Source of the DNA: Siderastrea siderea
Taxonomy: Eukaryota; Cnidaria; Anthozoa; Scleractinia; Rhizangiidae
Direction: 5' to 3'
DNA: 64,000 bases
Assembly (NCBI GenBank): GCA_964030785.1
Contig: OZ034967.1
Span: 63,662,113-63,726,112, forward strand
Part shown: positions 44,031-54,996 of the stretch, piece by piece
Position numbering within the stretch: the stretch's first letter is position 1
How the letters are laid out: every line of letters starts with the position of its first letter
Made by a program: the position numbers and the translations under genes
The notes under the pieces: model-generated
Told to the model about the DNA's origin: nothing
Database searches by the model: none
The model's input: the letters and a program-made list of their open reading frames with translations, nothing else

Positions 44031-44901
44031 TCCAACTCAACTGGTAACAAAAGGAAAGGGAAACGAAAAAAGCCGCAAACAAGAAAAACAAAAGAAGGGA
44101 GAACAAACGCTAACAAAAACTAAACAACAACAAAAAACACTTTATTATAACTCGATTCAGCATGAGTTGACAACATTTAATGGAAATTATGGCTTATTTT
44201 GAGGATAAGCACACAAATCTGCCCACAAAATAATAAAACACTCTGCCAACTAGGTAAATAACATCTCCCGAACGCACTAAACGAGGGAGCTGGCACAAAG
44301 CCTTCAAAAACTGTTGACATATTTCCAAAACACTAACACAAGCGGAAACGATATCCGAAAATTGGCGGCCTCGCGCGCCAAAAGAAATTACAAACAAAAG
44401 CTAGAAAGAGAAACCGAACAAAAATAAGTGAAAACGTGATTTGCATAAGGTGAGAAAAGATTCGCAAACAAACTGCCGTGTTTGCTGTACGGGAAAAGAA
44501 TAAATAAATAACAACGTGCAAAGCACGTTATGGCCCGTTGGCCCTATTAAGAGGGAAAATAAAACTTGATAAACTGCACAAACAACCAGCAGCTTTTCCA
44601 GCGTGTGGCAAAATGAGATGTTTTAAAAAGCAAACGAGCAAACCATGTTTTACTGAGAGTAAAAAACCTTTAGCCACACTTGTAGAATATAACATACACT
44701 ACCGCGTTAGAGGCGTTTTACAAAAACACCAAAAACATATTTGAACAACATAAGTTCAGGATTTTCACTCGCGCTCGAGCGGCAAAATTGTCCGATCAGT
44801 CGTGCCTAACCGGTAAATTGCATTCAATTGCATTCAAGTGACATGTCGAAATTCCGACCAGCATTTGTTTGCAACAGGATTTCCATTCACTCGTAAAGCT
44901 C

Positions 44902-45180
44902 TCAGTCGCTCTCGAGAGCATCACTCGCGCTCGAGTGGCATCACTCACAAAACACCGGAGTGGTTAAATAACGCTCGACTAGCAAACTGCATTTCTCATG
45001 GTCGAGTAACAAGCTTTTCTTCAGTCGCTCTCGACTGGCATCACTCGCACTCGAGTGGCATCACTCACAAAACACCGGAGTGGTTAAATAACCCTCGACT
45101 AGCAAACTGCATTTCACATGGTCGAGTAACAAGCTTTCCTTCAGTCGCTCTCGACTGGCATCGCTCTCACTCGAGTGGCA
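44902..45180. repeat. 120-bp tandem repeat with CTCGAG motifs
   Basis: Units start at 44902, 45021 and 45141 (the last truncated). Each holds TCAGTCGCTCTCGA, CACTCGAGTGG palindromes and AACACCGGAGTGGTTAAATA. Lies in the leader of the retroelement, upstream of the RT region. Confidence 0.8.
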
Positions 45181-45588
45181 TCACTCGCATTTAAATAACA
45201 CGCCGCACTCGAGTGGCATACATCTCAAAAAACAGACGTAAGAGCAAAATAAGCTAAAACCAGTAAATGAAACGGGAAGAAAGGAAAACGGTTGTTTTAC
45301 CTCAAGTGGAGGATCAGGGACTGCATGAGGTCCAGCAACTTCAGCAATTTCAGCAACTTCTGGTTCGGCCACGTGTGCAGGACCCGGAGCAGGAACGGCA
45401 ACCGCCGGTTGAGGACCTTGAGGAACAGGCAATTCTGCTTGGGCGTTTGCTAAAATATCTTGAGCTCTAACTTGCAAAGGCCGTTGGATTTGCGGCGGTT
45501 GGGCCATGACGCGGTGCCAACAGAGTAATGACTTCGTTCCTACTTCAAGTGATGTCGTAGGAGAAATGTGCACAATAGAAGAAAACAT
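45181..45588 (-). CDS. Leader ORF of the Ngaro/PAT-type element (gag-like position)
   Basis: 135 residues starting inside repeat A1 (MFSSIVHISPTTSLEVGTKS), Pro/Ala-rich in the middle (PVPQGPQPAVAVPAPGPAHV). Position fits a Gag-like protein, but no capsid or zinc-knuckle motif is visible. It may be incomplete at the 3' end. Confidence 0.45.
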   Translation of the reverse strand: MFSSIVHISPTTSLEVGTKSLLCWHRVMAQPPQIQRPLQVRAQDILANAQAELPVPQGPQPAVAVPAPGPAHVAEPEVAEIAEVAGPHAVPDPPLEVKQPFSFLPVSFTGFSLFCSYVCFLRCMPLECGVLFKCE

Positions 45589-45669
45589 GATAATATATAC
45601 AGCGTAGAGAATTGTGGGATATATATTGTTATGTTAATATTCATTTATTATTTCCGGTACTTGAAATAG
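45533..45669 (-). repeat. Split direct repeat A1
   Basis: About 137 bases, nearly identical to 39742-39879 (GATGTCGTAGGAGAAATGTG shared). It includes the start of the leader ORF. Confidence 0.9.
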
Positions 45670-46808
45670 CAAAAATATCGTAAACAAAATAGCAACGTGA
45701 TTTCAAGGTGAGAACTAAAAAATTAAAATGCAAAAATGCAATCTGCACGCAAAAACGAAATTCTTCTTGGGCCTCGTGGCATTCTATCTTAGCTCGGGAC
45801 ACTATATCCCATAGAACACTCGCGTTCATTGTCTAACCCTTACATAAATGTTACGATGATCAGAACAAACTTACTTTAAATAGGAAAAATTTAGCCTTGC
45901 CCACAGGTCGAGCTCAGGAATTTTTTTTCAATGCGCGAGAGCGTGAAGCCCCATCGGAAATGAGAAGCGAACAAATTTTTCAAGCGACAAACTACGTATC
46001 CTACGGATTTTTGCTAAGCCGAGTTAAATCTACGCTTCTAATCGCACTCTAGTGTTTGTTTGTTTTTTCGCTCCTGAAAGTTTAGGTTTTGGGTTTGCGA
46101 AAACTAAAATATCCTTAAACTTTATATACCCTAACCTATATAACCTAAGATTTAAAATTACCGGCGGGTTGAATATTTTTTCTACGGATTTGTGCGAAAA
46201 AATCTAACTCGACTTGAGACAAGTCGCTAATGATTTTCTTTTAAGCATAACTAAAACAATGGAGACTTGATTCTTATAGTCACTATACTCGGCTTTGCAG
46301 TTGAATTCAGGCCATGTATAATAGACCGTGAACACGGGGCGATCAAAAGAAGTCTCTCGATAAACTTTGATCAAAACAGCTCAGTCACGTACTCACATTT
46401 CATGTGGCGTCAGCCAGTTTGATTGACGGCGCGTCAGTAAGACTGTTTCTGATTGGATAAGATCCACAGGAGGAAAATTAATTCTATAGATTTGGCGCGC
46501 TGCAAGTGAAAAAAGTCCTTCGCGCGCGGGCCTACCACCGGAACCGGAAATGAGAGACGAAGGACTTTTGAGAAAGTCTATTTAAGCTACACAATCTATC
46601 TTTTCTTCGTTGTTGCTTGATTGATTACTTAATGGCCTCCAACTATAATGTTGTGTTGATCTCAAAAAGGCAAAGGTAAAAGAAAAAAATTGAACGATAC
46701 TGCCGTTGTCATTTTACTCTCGAATATGCTGTTTATGTGGCATTATATATCCAAATTTGGTCAAAAAACTGAGTCACGGTACCCGGTAACACAATGCAAA
46801 TAATTGAC
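45670..46808. other. Intergenic sequence
   Basis: No gene recognised. CACAGGTCGAGCTCAGG at 45900 resembles CACAAGTCGAGCTCAGAG at 38208, with a similar T run and GCGCGA motif after both. Confidence 0.45.
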
Positions 46809-47564
46809 TTTATTATTCAACAAATTGTCACTATGCCCATATATGGTAAGGAAGCCCTCAATATCCGTCATCCGTACATGACAGATATCCTGCGATATAC
46901 GTAAATGACCATATTTGGAAGTGCACTGCAGATTTTCTTTCATTGCTTGTTTGGCGGCCATTTTGAAAAGCGAGGCAGTTTTAGCAGTCTTCTCCGGAAA
47001 TTTTAACTCCCTGGAAGAAACTTTCCACGATTAAATGCTCTCAAAAAGTCAACAAATATTTGCTTCAGCTCTCAAAGATATCCAGAGGTTGATTTGGAAT
47101 TTTCATAGTGAGAACTCAACCACGAAAATGCTATTGCGAACGAAGCAGCACAATTGCTCACGGAAAGTTGTGAAGACTGAAGTTGAAAAGATTTTAATTC
47201 ACAGGAAGAGGACTTATTCTCGGTAAGGTAACAATATTTTTTTTACTTTGTCTTGTCATTTCCAAACATGAGTTCGTGAACAAGTCTTTTTAAGTGAACG
47301 GTAGTAAACAACTACTTCGATTTCTTGAAGTTCTGTTTTGATTTTTGTTAAGCTTAAGCTTATGTGTTGCTAGCTTTAGCATTTTCATCATAGAGCCGTA
47401 GTTCTTCTCGTTCTGAAAATGGTAGTCGATGGGAATTTGTTGAATAATAAAACAATTATCCTGCTCAATCTTGCGGAATATCCCCTGATTTAGCCAACTC
47501 GGCCTACGGCCTCGTCGGCTAAGTATCAGGTGATATTCCGCGCGATTTCGCAGGATAATTGTTA
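46809..47564. repeat. Interspersed repeat, copy 2
   Basis: Same structure as 27278-27994, with small indels that make it about 40 bases longer. Confidence 0.75.
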
Positions 47565-49308
47565 AGTAATTGACATATTTCTAGAAACAAATGTTTGGAT
47601 AGGCGAAAATCGCTCATTTTTCTTCCTCCTTCACGGAGCACAAAACAATATTAAAGCTGGAAATCAACAAGAATGAAGTAGAGGGAAGCCGTGTGGTTAA
47701 AGAGGTAAATTTTGCCATGTTTTTGGTGTACGGTGAAATTCAACTTCATGAACTCCGATGCCTTAAAATTCGGTAAAGTTCGAAGTTGTCCCATAGATAA
47801 CCCATACCAGTTCCAAGACATGTTTGGATTGACACCATTTGGAGTTATGGCACATGTTAAATTATTTCACAGAAGTTAGCTTCTAAATCAGTGTCTACGT
47901 GATTATCAAAGCCGGATGCCTTTTAGTTTGGGAGTAACCGTGCTCGGTAAATTTGGCTACTGCTGTTTAATTAATCTCTAGTTAATGAAAAAGACTTGTT
48001 CTGTTGATTTACAGTGTCAATTTCTTTCTTTGTGCTTTAGTTTACCAGCGTGCTTTAGTTTTAAGTATTGATTTTCAAGATTTAATTCCTGTGATTTTGA
48101 CCTCCAGATCCCGCGAATCGAGTTCCTTGTTTTTACCGAAATTAAAGCGCTTCTAGCGGAAACGAACCACATCAGGTTTCTAGTTTTACCAGTAGCTAAT
48201 TATGCTCAAAACATGAAAGAAATAGATTACTTAACTTTAACTTACCGCTTCTTTAACTTTAATCTCGAAATCGAGATTTTTCTTGATTTTTACCGATAGT
48301 GTCACTTAATTGTTTGAGCTCTGGATTTCATCGTATGAGTTTTGGTGACCAATCATACTTTTTTCTTGCTTACCTCTCAAGTTATTCTTTTTATCAACAA
48401 ATTAATTTAGCGCGCAAGCACGTTAGAGCATGCAAAATCGGCATTGTAGTACTCGCTAAATTTTGGAATGTGTTTAAAAATTGATAAGCAGTTTTCAAGA
48501 TCATTAAAAACACTTCAAAGTAGCTAATCGTTGGAGTCAGTAGTTAAAATCAGTCAAGGTGGAATAATCACAACAGTTGAGCTGCATCATTATTCAGCAA
48601 TGAGAGTTTCTATGTGGTAGTAAACAATGGACATCTGGAAGATGTACACTGACCCTGCAAAAGTTTTGATCTCGGAGAAGTAATAGGAAAGAAAACAGTC
48701 CTCTCTGGTCTCAATTTTTGCAGTTACCTAAGTGCAGCTGAAATGCAGTAAATTTCATTGGTAGAAGTTTAACTAAATTGCAAGCATAAGGATAAAGACC
48801 GAATTGTTGAAAGCAATGTTGGATGGTTTTAAGTGAGGTTGATTACCGTCAAACAAATGACATTTCATCAAAATGCTTCAAAACTACTTTTGTTATCAGG
48901 AAATAAAGGTCCGCTTAATAGATTAATAATGATCATGATAATGACAATAACAAGATTGACAACGAGTTAGGCCTTAATGCTCATTTTATTTCTTTCGCCG
49001 TAGAGTGATATTGCATGTAGCTTTTAAAAAATTGCAATGGATCCTTTTGCTCCCAGTTACCTTTCAAATACTACCTGATACCTCGACCCTTAATGCAAAA
49101 AATAAATCCCTTAATGTATATTTGATCCTGGTCATTTAGAAAGGCTGATATCTTTAAGTGTACTAGTTGCAGCTTACATTTATTTCAGAGGATTTAAGGT
49201 ACCCCATTGCCATCTTCCGGCTTACTTCACCCCTTTCTCCCTAAAAGAGAATTTTTGAAAGGAAAAAACACTTACACCATTAAAAATTTCCATGTCAAAC
49301 GAATGGAT
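47565..49308. other. Intergenic sequence
   Basis: No gene recognised. The segment about 48108-48210 (ACCACATCAGGTTTCTAGTT) is similar to 56366-56480 in a copy B intron, an old dispersed repeat. Confidence 0.5.
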
Positions 49309-50440
49309 TTAAGTGGCTGTCCGCGTAAGAATCGACCACTCAATTTTGATCAAATTTTCGATTTCCTTCAAACTTTCTGTACAAAACAAGGTCGATATAG
49401 GACTAACGAAAAAACATTTCGCTTGTTGGTAAGCTCCATTATACCCGAGAGTTTGAGGCAAATGTTGTTGACACCCGGAGCCCCCAAAATCGCCCTTTCG
49501 TCGAGTCGAAATTAGCCAATTTTGGGAAGTCTGCTGCCGACCGTATATTTATCCAAAAAATCTAACTTTTATACCAGTAATACATACGTCATGTTACTTT
49601 AGAAATATGGTGGAAACAGTTCAAATTGTCGACACTTGTTTAAACGAGAGAGTCTCAAACTGGCCAATGTTAACGGTATCAGCAAGAAGCGGGTCAAGTG
49701 GTAAGACGAAAACAAACGTTTCACAAAATTCTGACTTATTCTGAAAAGCTTTTGTGTTTTTCTAAAGAGTACTAGGCTAGTATCCTTAAACTACCTAATA
49801 ATATTTCGTGGACCTCTAACATGTGAAGAGATAAATTGCAACAATTTTGGAGAAATCCGTTATTTGGCAAGAACTGAAATGAGACTGATTGTGACAACAA
49901 GCGTACCAATTTTGAATTCTTTGCCTTGTTTAGGGGTGAAAATAGGCAACCACCATAATTAAAAGGGTAAAAATTAAAACCATACCTTAAAAGTTGTTTT
50001 TAACAGGTAACCGGGCTGTTTAACAGGGCTGTTTTTAACAGGTAACCGGCTGCAAATTTTACGGTTCTGCAACGGATTCCATCAATTTCGTGGTCTTCTT
50101 TCGTTCGCTTACAGGCTGCGATCTCGTGAGTGAAGAACGAGATCGCCTGAGCCTGAAGAACTCCATTATGTTGCGTGAAGACAGTGACCAAATTCATTGT
50201 AAAAATCTGCTGGTTAAGGAAACGCCAGTGACAAGTAAAAGAACGAAGACAAACCGGGAAATGACACCTGAAAAATACTACGCCGTCCATCTTGTTTCAA
50301 GTGTATTACCGCTGACTGCAACAACACATTTCGCACACTTGATCGTAGCGAAAATGACACAGGAAATTTAAAGCGGAAATCACTAACTTGCAAGTGATCA
50401 GTTATTCGATTGCCTTGCAAACCACTTCAATAAAATATTT
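49309..50440 (+). repeat. Long inverted repeat, left arm (about 1.1 kb)
   Basis: Reverse complement of 52585-53719 over its whole length with small indels. Shared blocks include GGCTGTCCGCG/CGCTGACAGCC and CAAATTCATTGTAAAAATCTGC-like sequence. Both arms keep a frame with LVKETPVTSKRTKTNREMTP, though with no known domain. Confidence 0.85.
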
Positions 50441-52322
50441 TACAATCAGAGTATAGTTTTGATTGTGCAACTACAAGAAAAAAGTCTTTACCGGTACAGA
50501 TAAGGACTTAAGGTCAACTCTAAGTTGCAAATTCCTAGACATACAACAGACTATGCTCGTAGGCGACCTTGATACCACTGGCATTTTTAATCTGTCTGAG
50601 GCAAACGTGAGATAAGCCGGCGATTGCAGAAGTAAAAACTTAAGTTAATAGCGTTTACCATTTTGTGCGAGACAAGTCAACCATGTCAACCTTTTGGATT
50701 TTGAAAAGTTGGATTTTTAACATTTTGTTTTATTGTGTTTTCGGCTAGACGGTGTGCACTTTAACGGGTGGGGTTAGGCTTTATGGCCCTCGGATTCCTT
50801 TTTTCGGGTATCACACAGCTGCTTAGACCTACTTATTTCATTGCTTGCAGCTCTGTTGCCAGGGCTAGGCGTCAATGCTTCTGTCAAGTTTGTTTATCCC
50901 TGGTTTATTATTTTCTCAGCCAATCCTGTGTGGCGTTCTAAGAGCTGCTTAAGCTTGAACAACCACTTTCCTTGAATTCGCTCCTCTAGTAACGATGGAT
51001 CTCTAAAACTAAACGGTGGCTTTTTTGTGGTACAAGCGACCTTACCCACCATAAGGGTGAACAGACCTGAAGAAACACCAGATACTCCATATGAGCCTCG
51101 CACAAATCCTAAGAAAAATGCAGTTCTTAGTATTTATGAGAGACGCCAGGAAGTACTTACACTAACCGAAAATTCAGTTCTTTTGAAATGATTCTTAAAT
51201 TTGACATCAGCGTTGTTATTACCGGTATACTGCAACCTCTGCATGCCTTAGGGGGTTTCATATCACCTGCATGAACGTTTTGTATTGGCCCCTTTTACTG
51301 TAATTTAACAACAATTTAAAACCGATTTTTTTACAATTGTGAAATTCTGTGCGGAGGTGAGAACGGGACACATGCGATGTTTTTTTGTGTCTACAAAGAG
51401 CACTTTCCTTCCATCTCATCAAAACCGTTATCAAATCGCCCTCAAATTAAAGAAAAATCGCTAGTAGCTTTTATACGGACGAGTTAAAATCTCACTTATG
51501 GCACACATACACGGACAAGTACGGCGAACCTGCACCTATCTCAAGTCTCGGAAACATGTCCCTTTGTGTGAACTACCCATTTCTCAGTAGTAATCTCAGG
51601 AAACCAAATTAGAATACTGAGCAACCAAAAAAAACTGGTCAGCTTGTCGAAGCATGGTGTGGCAATTTGCGTAAAAAAAAAAAGACAGCCTGACCGAAAT
51701 GTGCTGTAGTCGACGATTATTTTACATTTTTGTACCCTTGAAGACTACCAAACAAACGCAATATTATGATCACGCTCCACAGTCTGCATAGGTTACACCA
51801 GCATTTCCAGGAACGAAGGAAAACAGAAACATGCAACTTTTCAAGGATGCTTTGGTCAACGATTTTGTTGCCAAGACAATTTACCGCGGACTAAGGTGTC
51901 TTGAGGTTTCAGACCACACCCTTTCTTACACCCCCCACCCGTTCCTTAAACAAACCTCCCAAGCCCCGAGAAAACCGCCGCCCCAACAAACGTTCAGGAA
52001 GGCTAATTAAATTAAAACGGTATCGAACTCAAACACACACACAAACAAAACAAAACAAATCAAAATACTAAGACGCTGGCAAAAATGAAGACGCATAGGT
52101 TCATACAACGTCAAATATACATAGTTTCCCTACCGTGCAATCAGCCTTGCTGTTTTATTGTATTTAGTTCTTTATTTTTTGCTGATTAGATTTTTACTAC
52201 AGGATCCGGTACTTTATTACGGTGGTGGGTTGTCCATGGGAATCGAAGCTACTTGTTTCCAGTTGGATCGATTGATCGATCGATCGATCGATCGATCGAT
52301 CGATCGATCGATCGATCGATCG

Positions 52323-52376
<54 letters not shown>

Positions 52377-52417
52377 CAACCAACCAACCAACCAATCAAT
52401 GAATCAATGAATGAATG

Positions 52418-52450
<33 letters not shown>

Positions 52451-52584
52451 CTGATTCATCATTTTGCGAGTCAATCTGTCAATCGATTAAACAATCAATT
52501 TTAATTAAAAGCAACCAATTAAACAGTCGATCAGTTAGTCAATCAATCCGTCAATCGCACAGTCAGTCATTCAGTGAAAAAGCT
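50441..52584. other. Spacer of the long inverted repeat
   Basis: About 2.1 kb. A minus-strand open frame (50894-51103) contains KKPPFSFRDPSLLEERIQGK and WLFKLKQLLERHTGLAEK and looks protein-like, but I do not recognise it. A large tetranucleotide microsatellite occupies 52265-52450. Confidence 0.5.
52265..52450. repeat. (GATC)n to (AATC)n compound microsatellite
   Basis: About 14 GATC units pass directly into about 12 AATC units, then ACCA, GAAT and AATC variants. ORFs across it are artefacts. Confidence 0.95.
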
Positions 52585-53719
52585 TATTTTAATAAACTGG
52601 TTTGTAAGGCAATCGAATTACTGGTCACTTGCAAGTTGATAATTTCCGGGATAAATTTCCGGCGTCATTTCCGCTACGATCAAGTGTGCGAAATGTGTTG
52701 TTGCGATCAGCGGTAATATACTTGAAACACGATGGACGGCGTAGTATTTTTCAGGTGTCATTTCCCGGTTTGTCTTCGTTCTTTTACTTGTCACTGGCGT
52801 TTCCTTAACCAGCAGATTTGTACAATGAATTTGGTCACTGTCTTCACGCAACATAATGGAGATCTTCAGGCTCAGGGGATGTCGATCTTCAGGCGATCTC
52901 GTTCTTCACTTACGAGATCGCCGCCTGTAAGCGAACAAAAGAAGACCACGAAATTGATGGAATCCGTTGCAGAACCGTAAAATTTGCAGCCGGTTACCTG
53001 TTAAAAACAGCCCAAGAAGTAAAGCTGGACAACTTTTAAGGTATGGTTTTAATTTTTACCCTTTTAATTATGGTGGTTGCCTATTCTCATCCGTGAACAA
53101 GGTAAAGAATTCAAAATTGGTACGCTCGTTGTCACAATCAGTCTCATTTCAGCCCTTGCCAAATAACGGATTTCTCCAAAATTGTTGCAATTGTATCTCT
53201 TCACATGTTAGAGGTCCACGACATATTATTAAGTAGTTTAAGGATACTATCCTAGTACTCTTTAGAAAAACCCAAAAGCTTTTCAGAATAAGTCAGAATT
53301 TTGTGAAACGTTTGTTTTCGTCTTACCACTTGACCCGCTTCTTGCTGATACCGTTAACATTGGCCAGTTTGAGACTCTCTCGTTTAAACAAGTGTCGACA
53401 ATTTGAACTGTTTCCACCATATTTCTAAAGTAACATGACGTATGTGTTGCTGGTATAAAAGCTAGATTTTTTGGATAAATATACGGTCGGCAGCAGACTT
53501 CCCAAAACTGGCTAATTTCGACTCGACAAAAGAGCGATTTTGGGGGCTCCGGGTGTCAACAACATTTGCCTCAAAATCTCGGGTATAATGAAGATTACCA
53601 ACAAACGAAATGTATTTCCATTAGTCCTATATCGACCTTATTTTGTACAGAAAGTTTGAAGGAAATCGAAAATTTGATCAAAATTGAGTGGTCGATTCTT
53701 ACGCTGACAGCCACTTAAG
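52585..53719 (-). repeat. Long inverted repeat, right arm
   Basis: Partner of 49309-50440. Ends about 200 bases before the last exon of copy B. Confidence 0.85.
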
Positions 53720-53914
53720 TACAGGCTGTTTTAGAGTTGATTATTGTCACTGTCACTGATAGTTATGGTATCTGGTTATTTTCTGGCAATTACTATAATG
53801 AAGACCCAGCAAATATCCCATGCAGTAATTAAGGTATTAAATCAAGCAAATGAAAGTAAATGAAATGCCGGATGAATAATTGAGGTCAATCTCCGTTGGG
53901 ACAGCGGAGACTGG

Positions 53915-54052
53915 TCACCACTGAGTGATAGAAGCTGTCTGATTCAGTCTGGTGATTCCTCTGGGGCATATGGGGTCGTCTGGTCCTGTGGGGTAGCGGT
54001 TGGGCCAGAAGTAAACATACGTCCAAACGTTCATCTTAGTGAATTTAGTCAG
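53915..54052 (-). CDS. Copy B terminal exon 19
   Basis: 138 bases, phase 0, acceptor TTTCCTCACAG. It codes 45 residues that include VWTYVYFWPNRYPTGPDDPI and end TQW before a TGA at 53915. Frame and acceptor agree with exon 18; no further exon is needed. Confidence 0.6.
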   Translation of the reverse strand: MTKFTKMNVWTYVYFWPNRYPTGPDDPICPRGITRLNQTASITQW

Positions 54053-54942
54053 CTGTGAGGAAAGGTATTGAAAAATGTAGAAATTGTCGTAAGAGCATTG
54101 AAAGAAAAAAAAGGCGACTAATTCCTTTGCAGCTAATGGTCAGGTAACCCACCCATACTAAAATTACGAGCTACAAAATATACAGGGCTTATATGAGGTT
54201 TCCGAGGGAACCTATCACACATAGGACCTGACACATAAGGACTGTATTGCTTTCATTGTACAACGCTAAATTTGGAGCGAGAAATACCAAAAACGGGCAC
54301 TATGCGATGGTACACGTCCGCTGAGGAGAGACACTATCACGTCAAGTGATCGATTTCGACCAGTAGGAGCACGCCAAAATTTAGCATTGTACTATAAATT
54401 TCAACAGGACATATTCATCATAAATGTTATTTCTGTAATTTGCTTTTAACACCAGTGTGCAAACCAACATGGTGAATGCACTACTTATAAAAAGGATTTT
54501 ATAAAAACGTTAAAAGTGGACGTTACAGTTGCGTGTAAAACACCATGCACACAACAAAGAAGGGAATATGTGTTTCTTTTGTAACACTATCATAAAAATG
54601 CAATTGTTGTGGTAGAAAAAAAATGAAATGTTGTTAGTGTCAACCCAATTTAATGGGTCAGAAAGCCTCCAATTTTGGAGTGCACATGACATTTATCTTA
54701 CGTCCAGGTCTTTGCAGTTGGCGGTTGTTATTGTAGAGGCATCGCATGCCAGGTTTCTATCCACTGGTATCTTCAGCTCGTAAGTACCGAATGGACTTAT
54801 GCATTCATCAGCTCCTAACAGGGAATCTCTTCCCCCGGTCATTGGGTCGGTGCACATGGACTGCCAACGCTGATCGTTTCTGGAGATGCAATAAGTCCCT
54901 GTTGACAAGAACGAGAACAAAAATAGTTATTTGTCGTTTTAT

Positions 54943-54996
<54 letters not shown>

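Larger units (their letters stand above)
39587..45669 (-). mobile_element. Ngaro/PAT-type tyrosine-recombinase retrotransposon, about 6.1 kb
   Basis: Read on the minus strand: repeat A1 (45669-45533), a leader ORF, 120-bp tandem repeats, RT/RNase H region, recombinase ORF, then B1 (39950-39877), A2 (39879-39742) and B2 (39660-39587). The A1-coding-B1-A2-B2 order is the split direct repeat layout known from PAT/Ngaro elements, not the inverted ends of DIRS1. The recombinase is open, whereas RT/RNase H has at least three frame shifts. Confidence 0.85.

Noticed and set aside
44838..45194. Plus-strand 118-residue repetitive open frame
   Set aside because: It lies antisense across the tandem repeats of the retroelement leader; the repetition comes from the DNA repeats.
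39587..45669. Interpretation as a DIRS1-type element with inverted terminal repeats
   Set aside because: The terminal repeats are in direct orientation and in split A1/B1-A2-B2 order, which fits PAT/Ngaro rather than DIRS1.
52158..52560. Open frames with repeated NQSI and DRSI
   Set aside because: They are translations of the GATC/AATC microsatellite.
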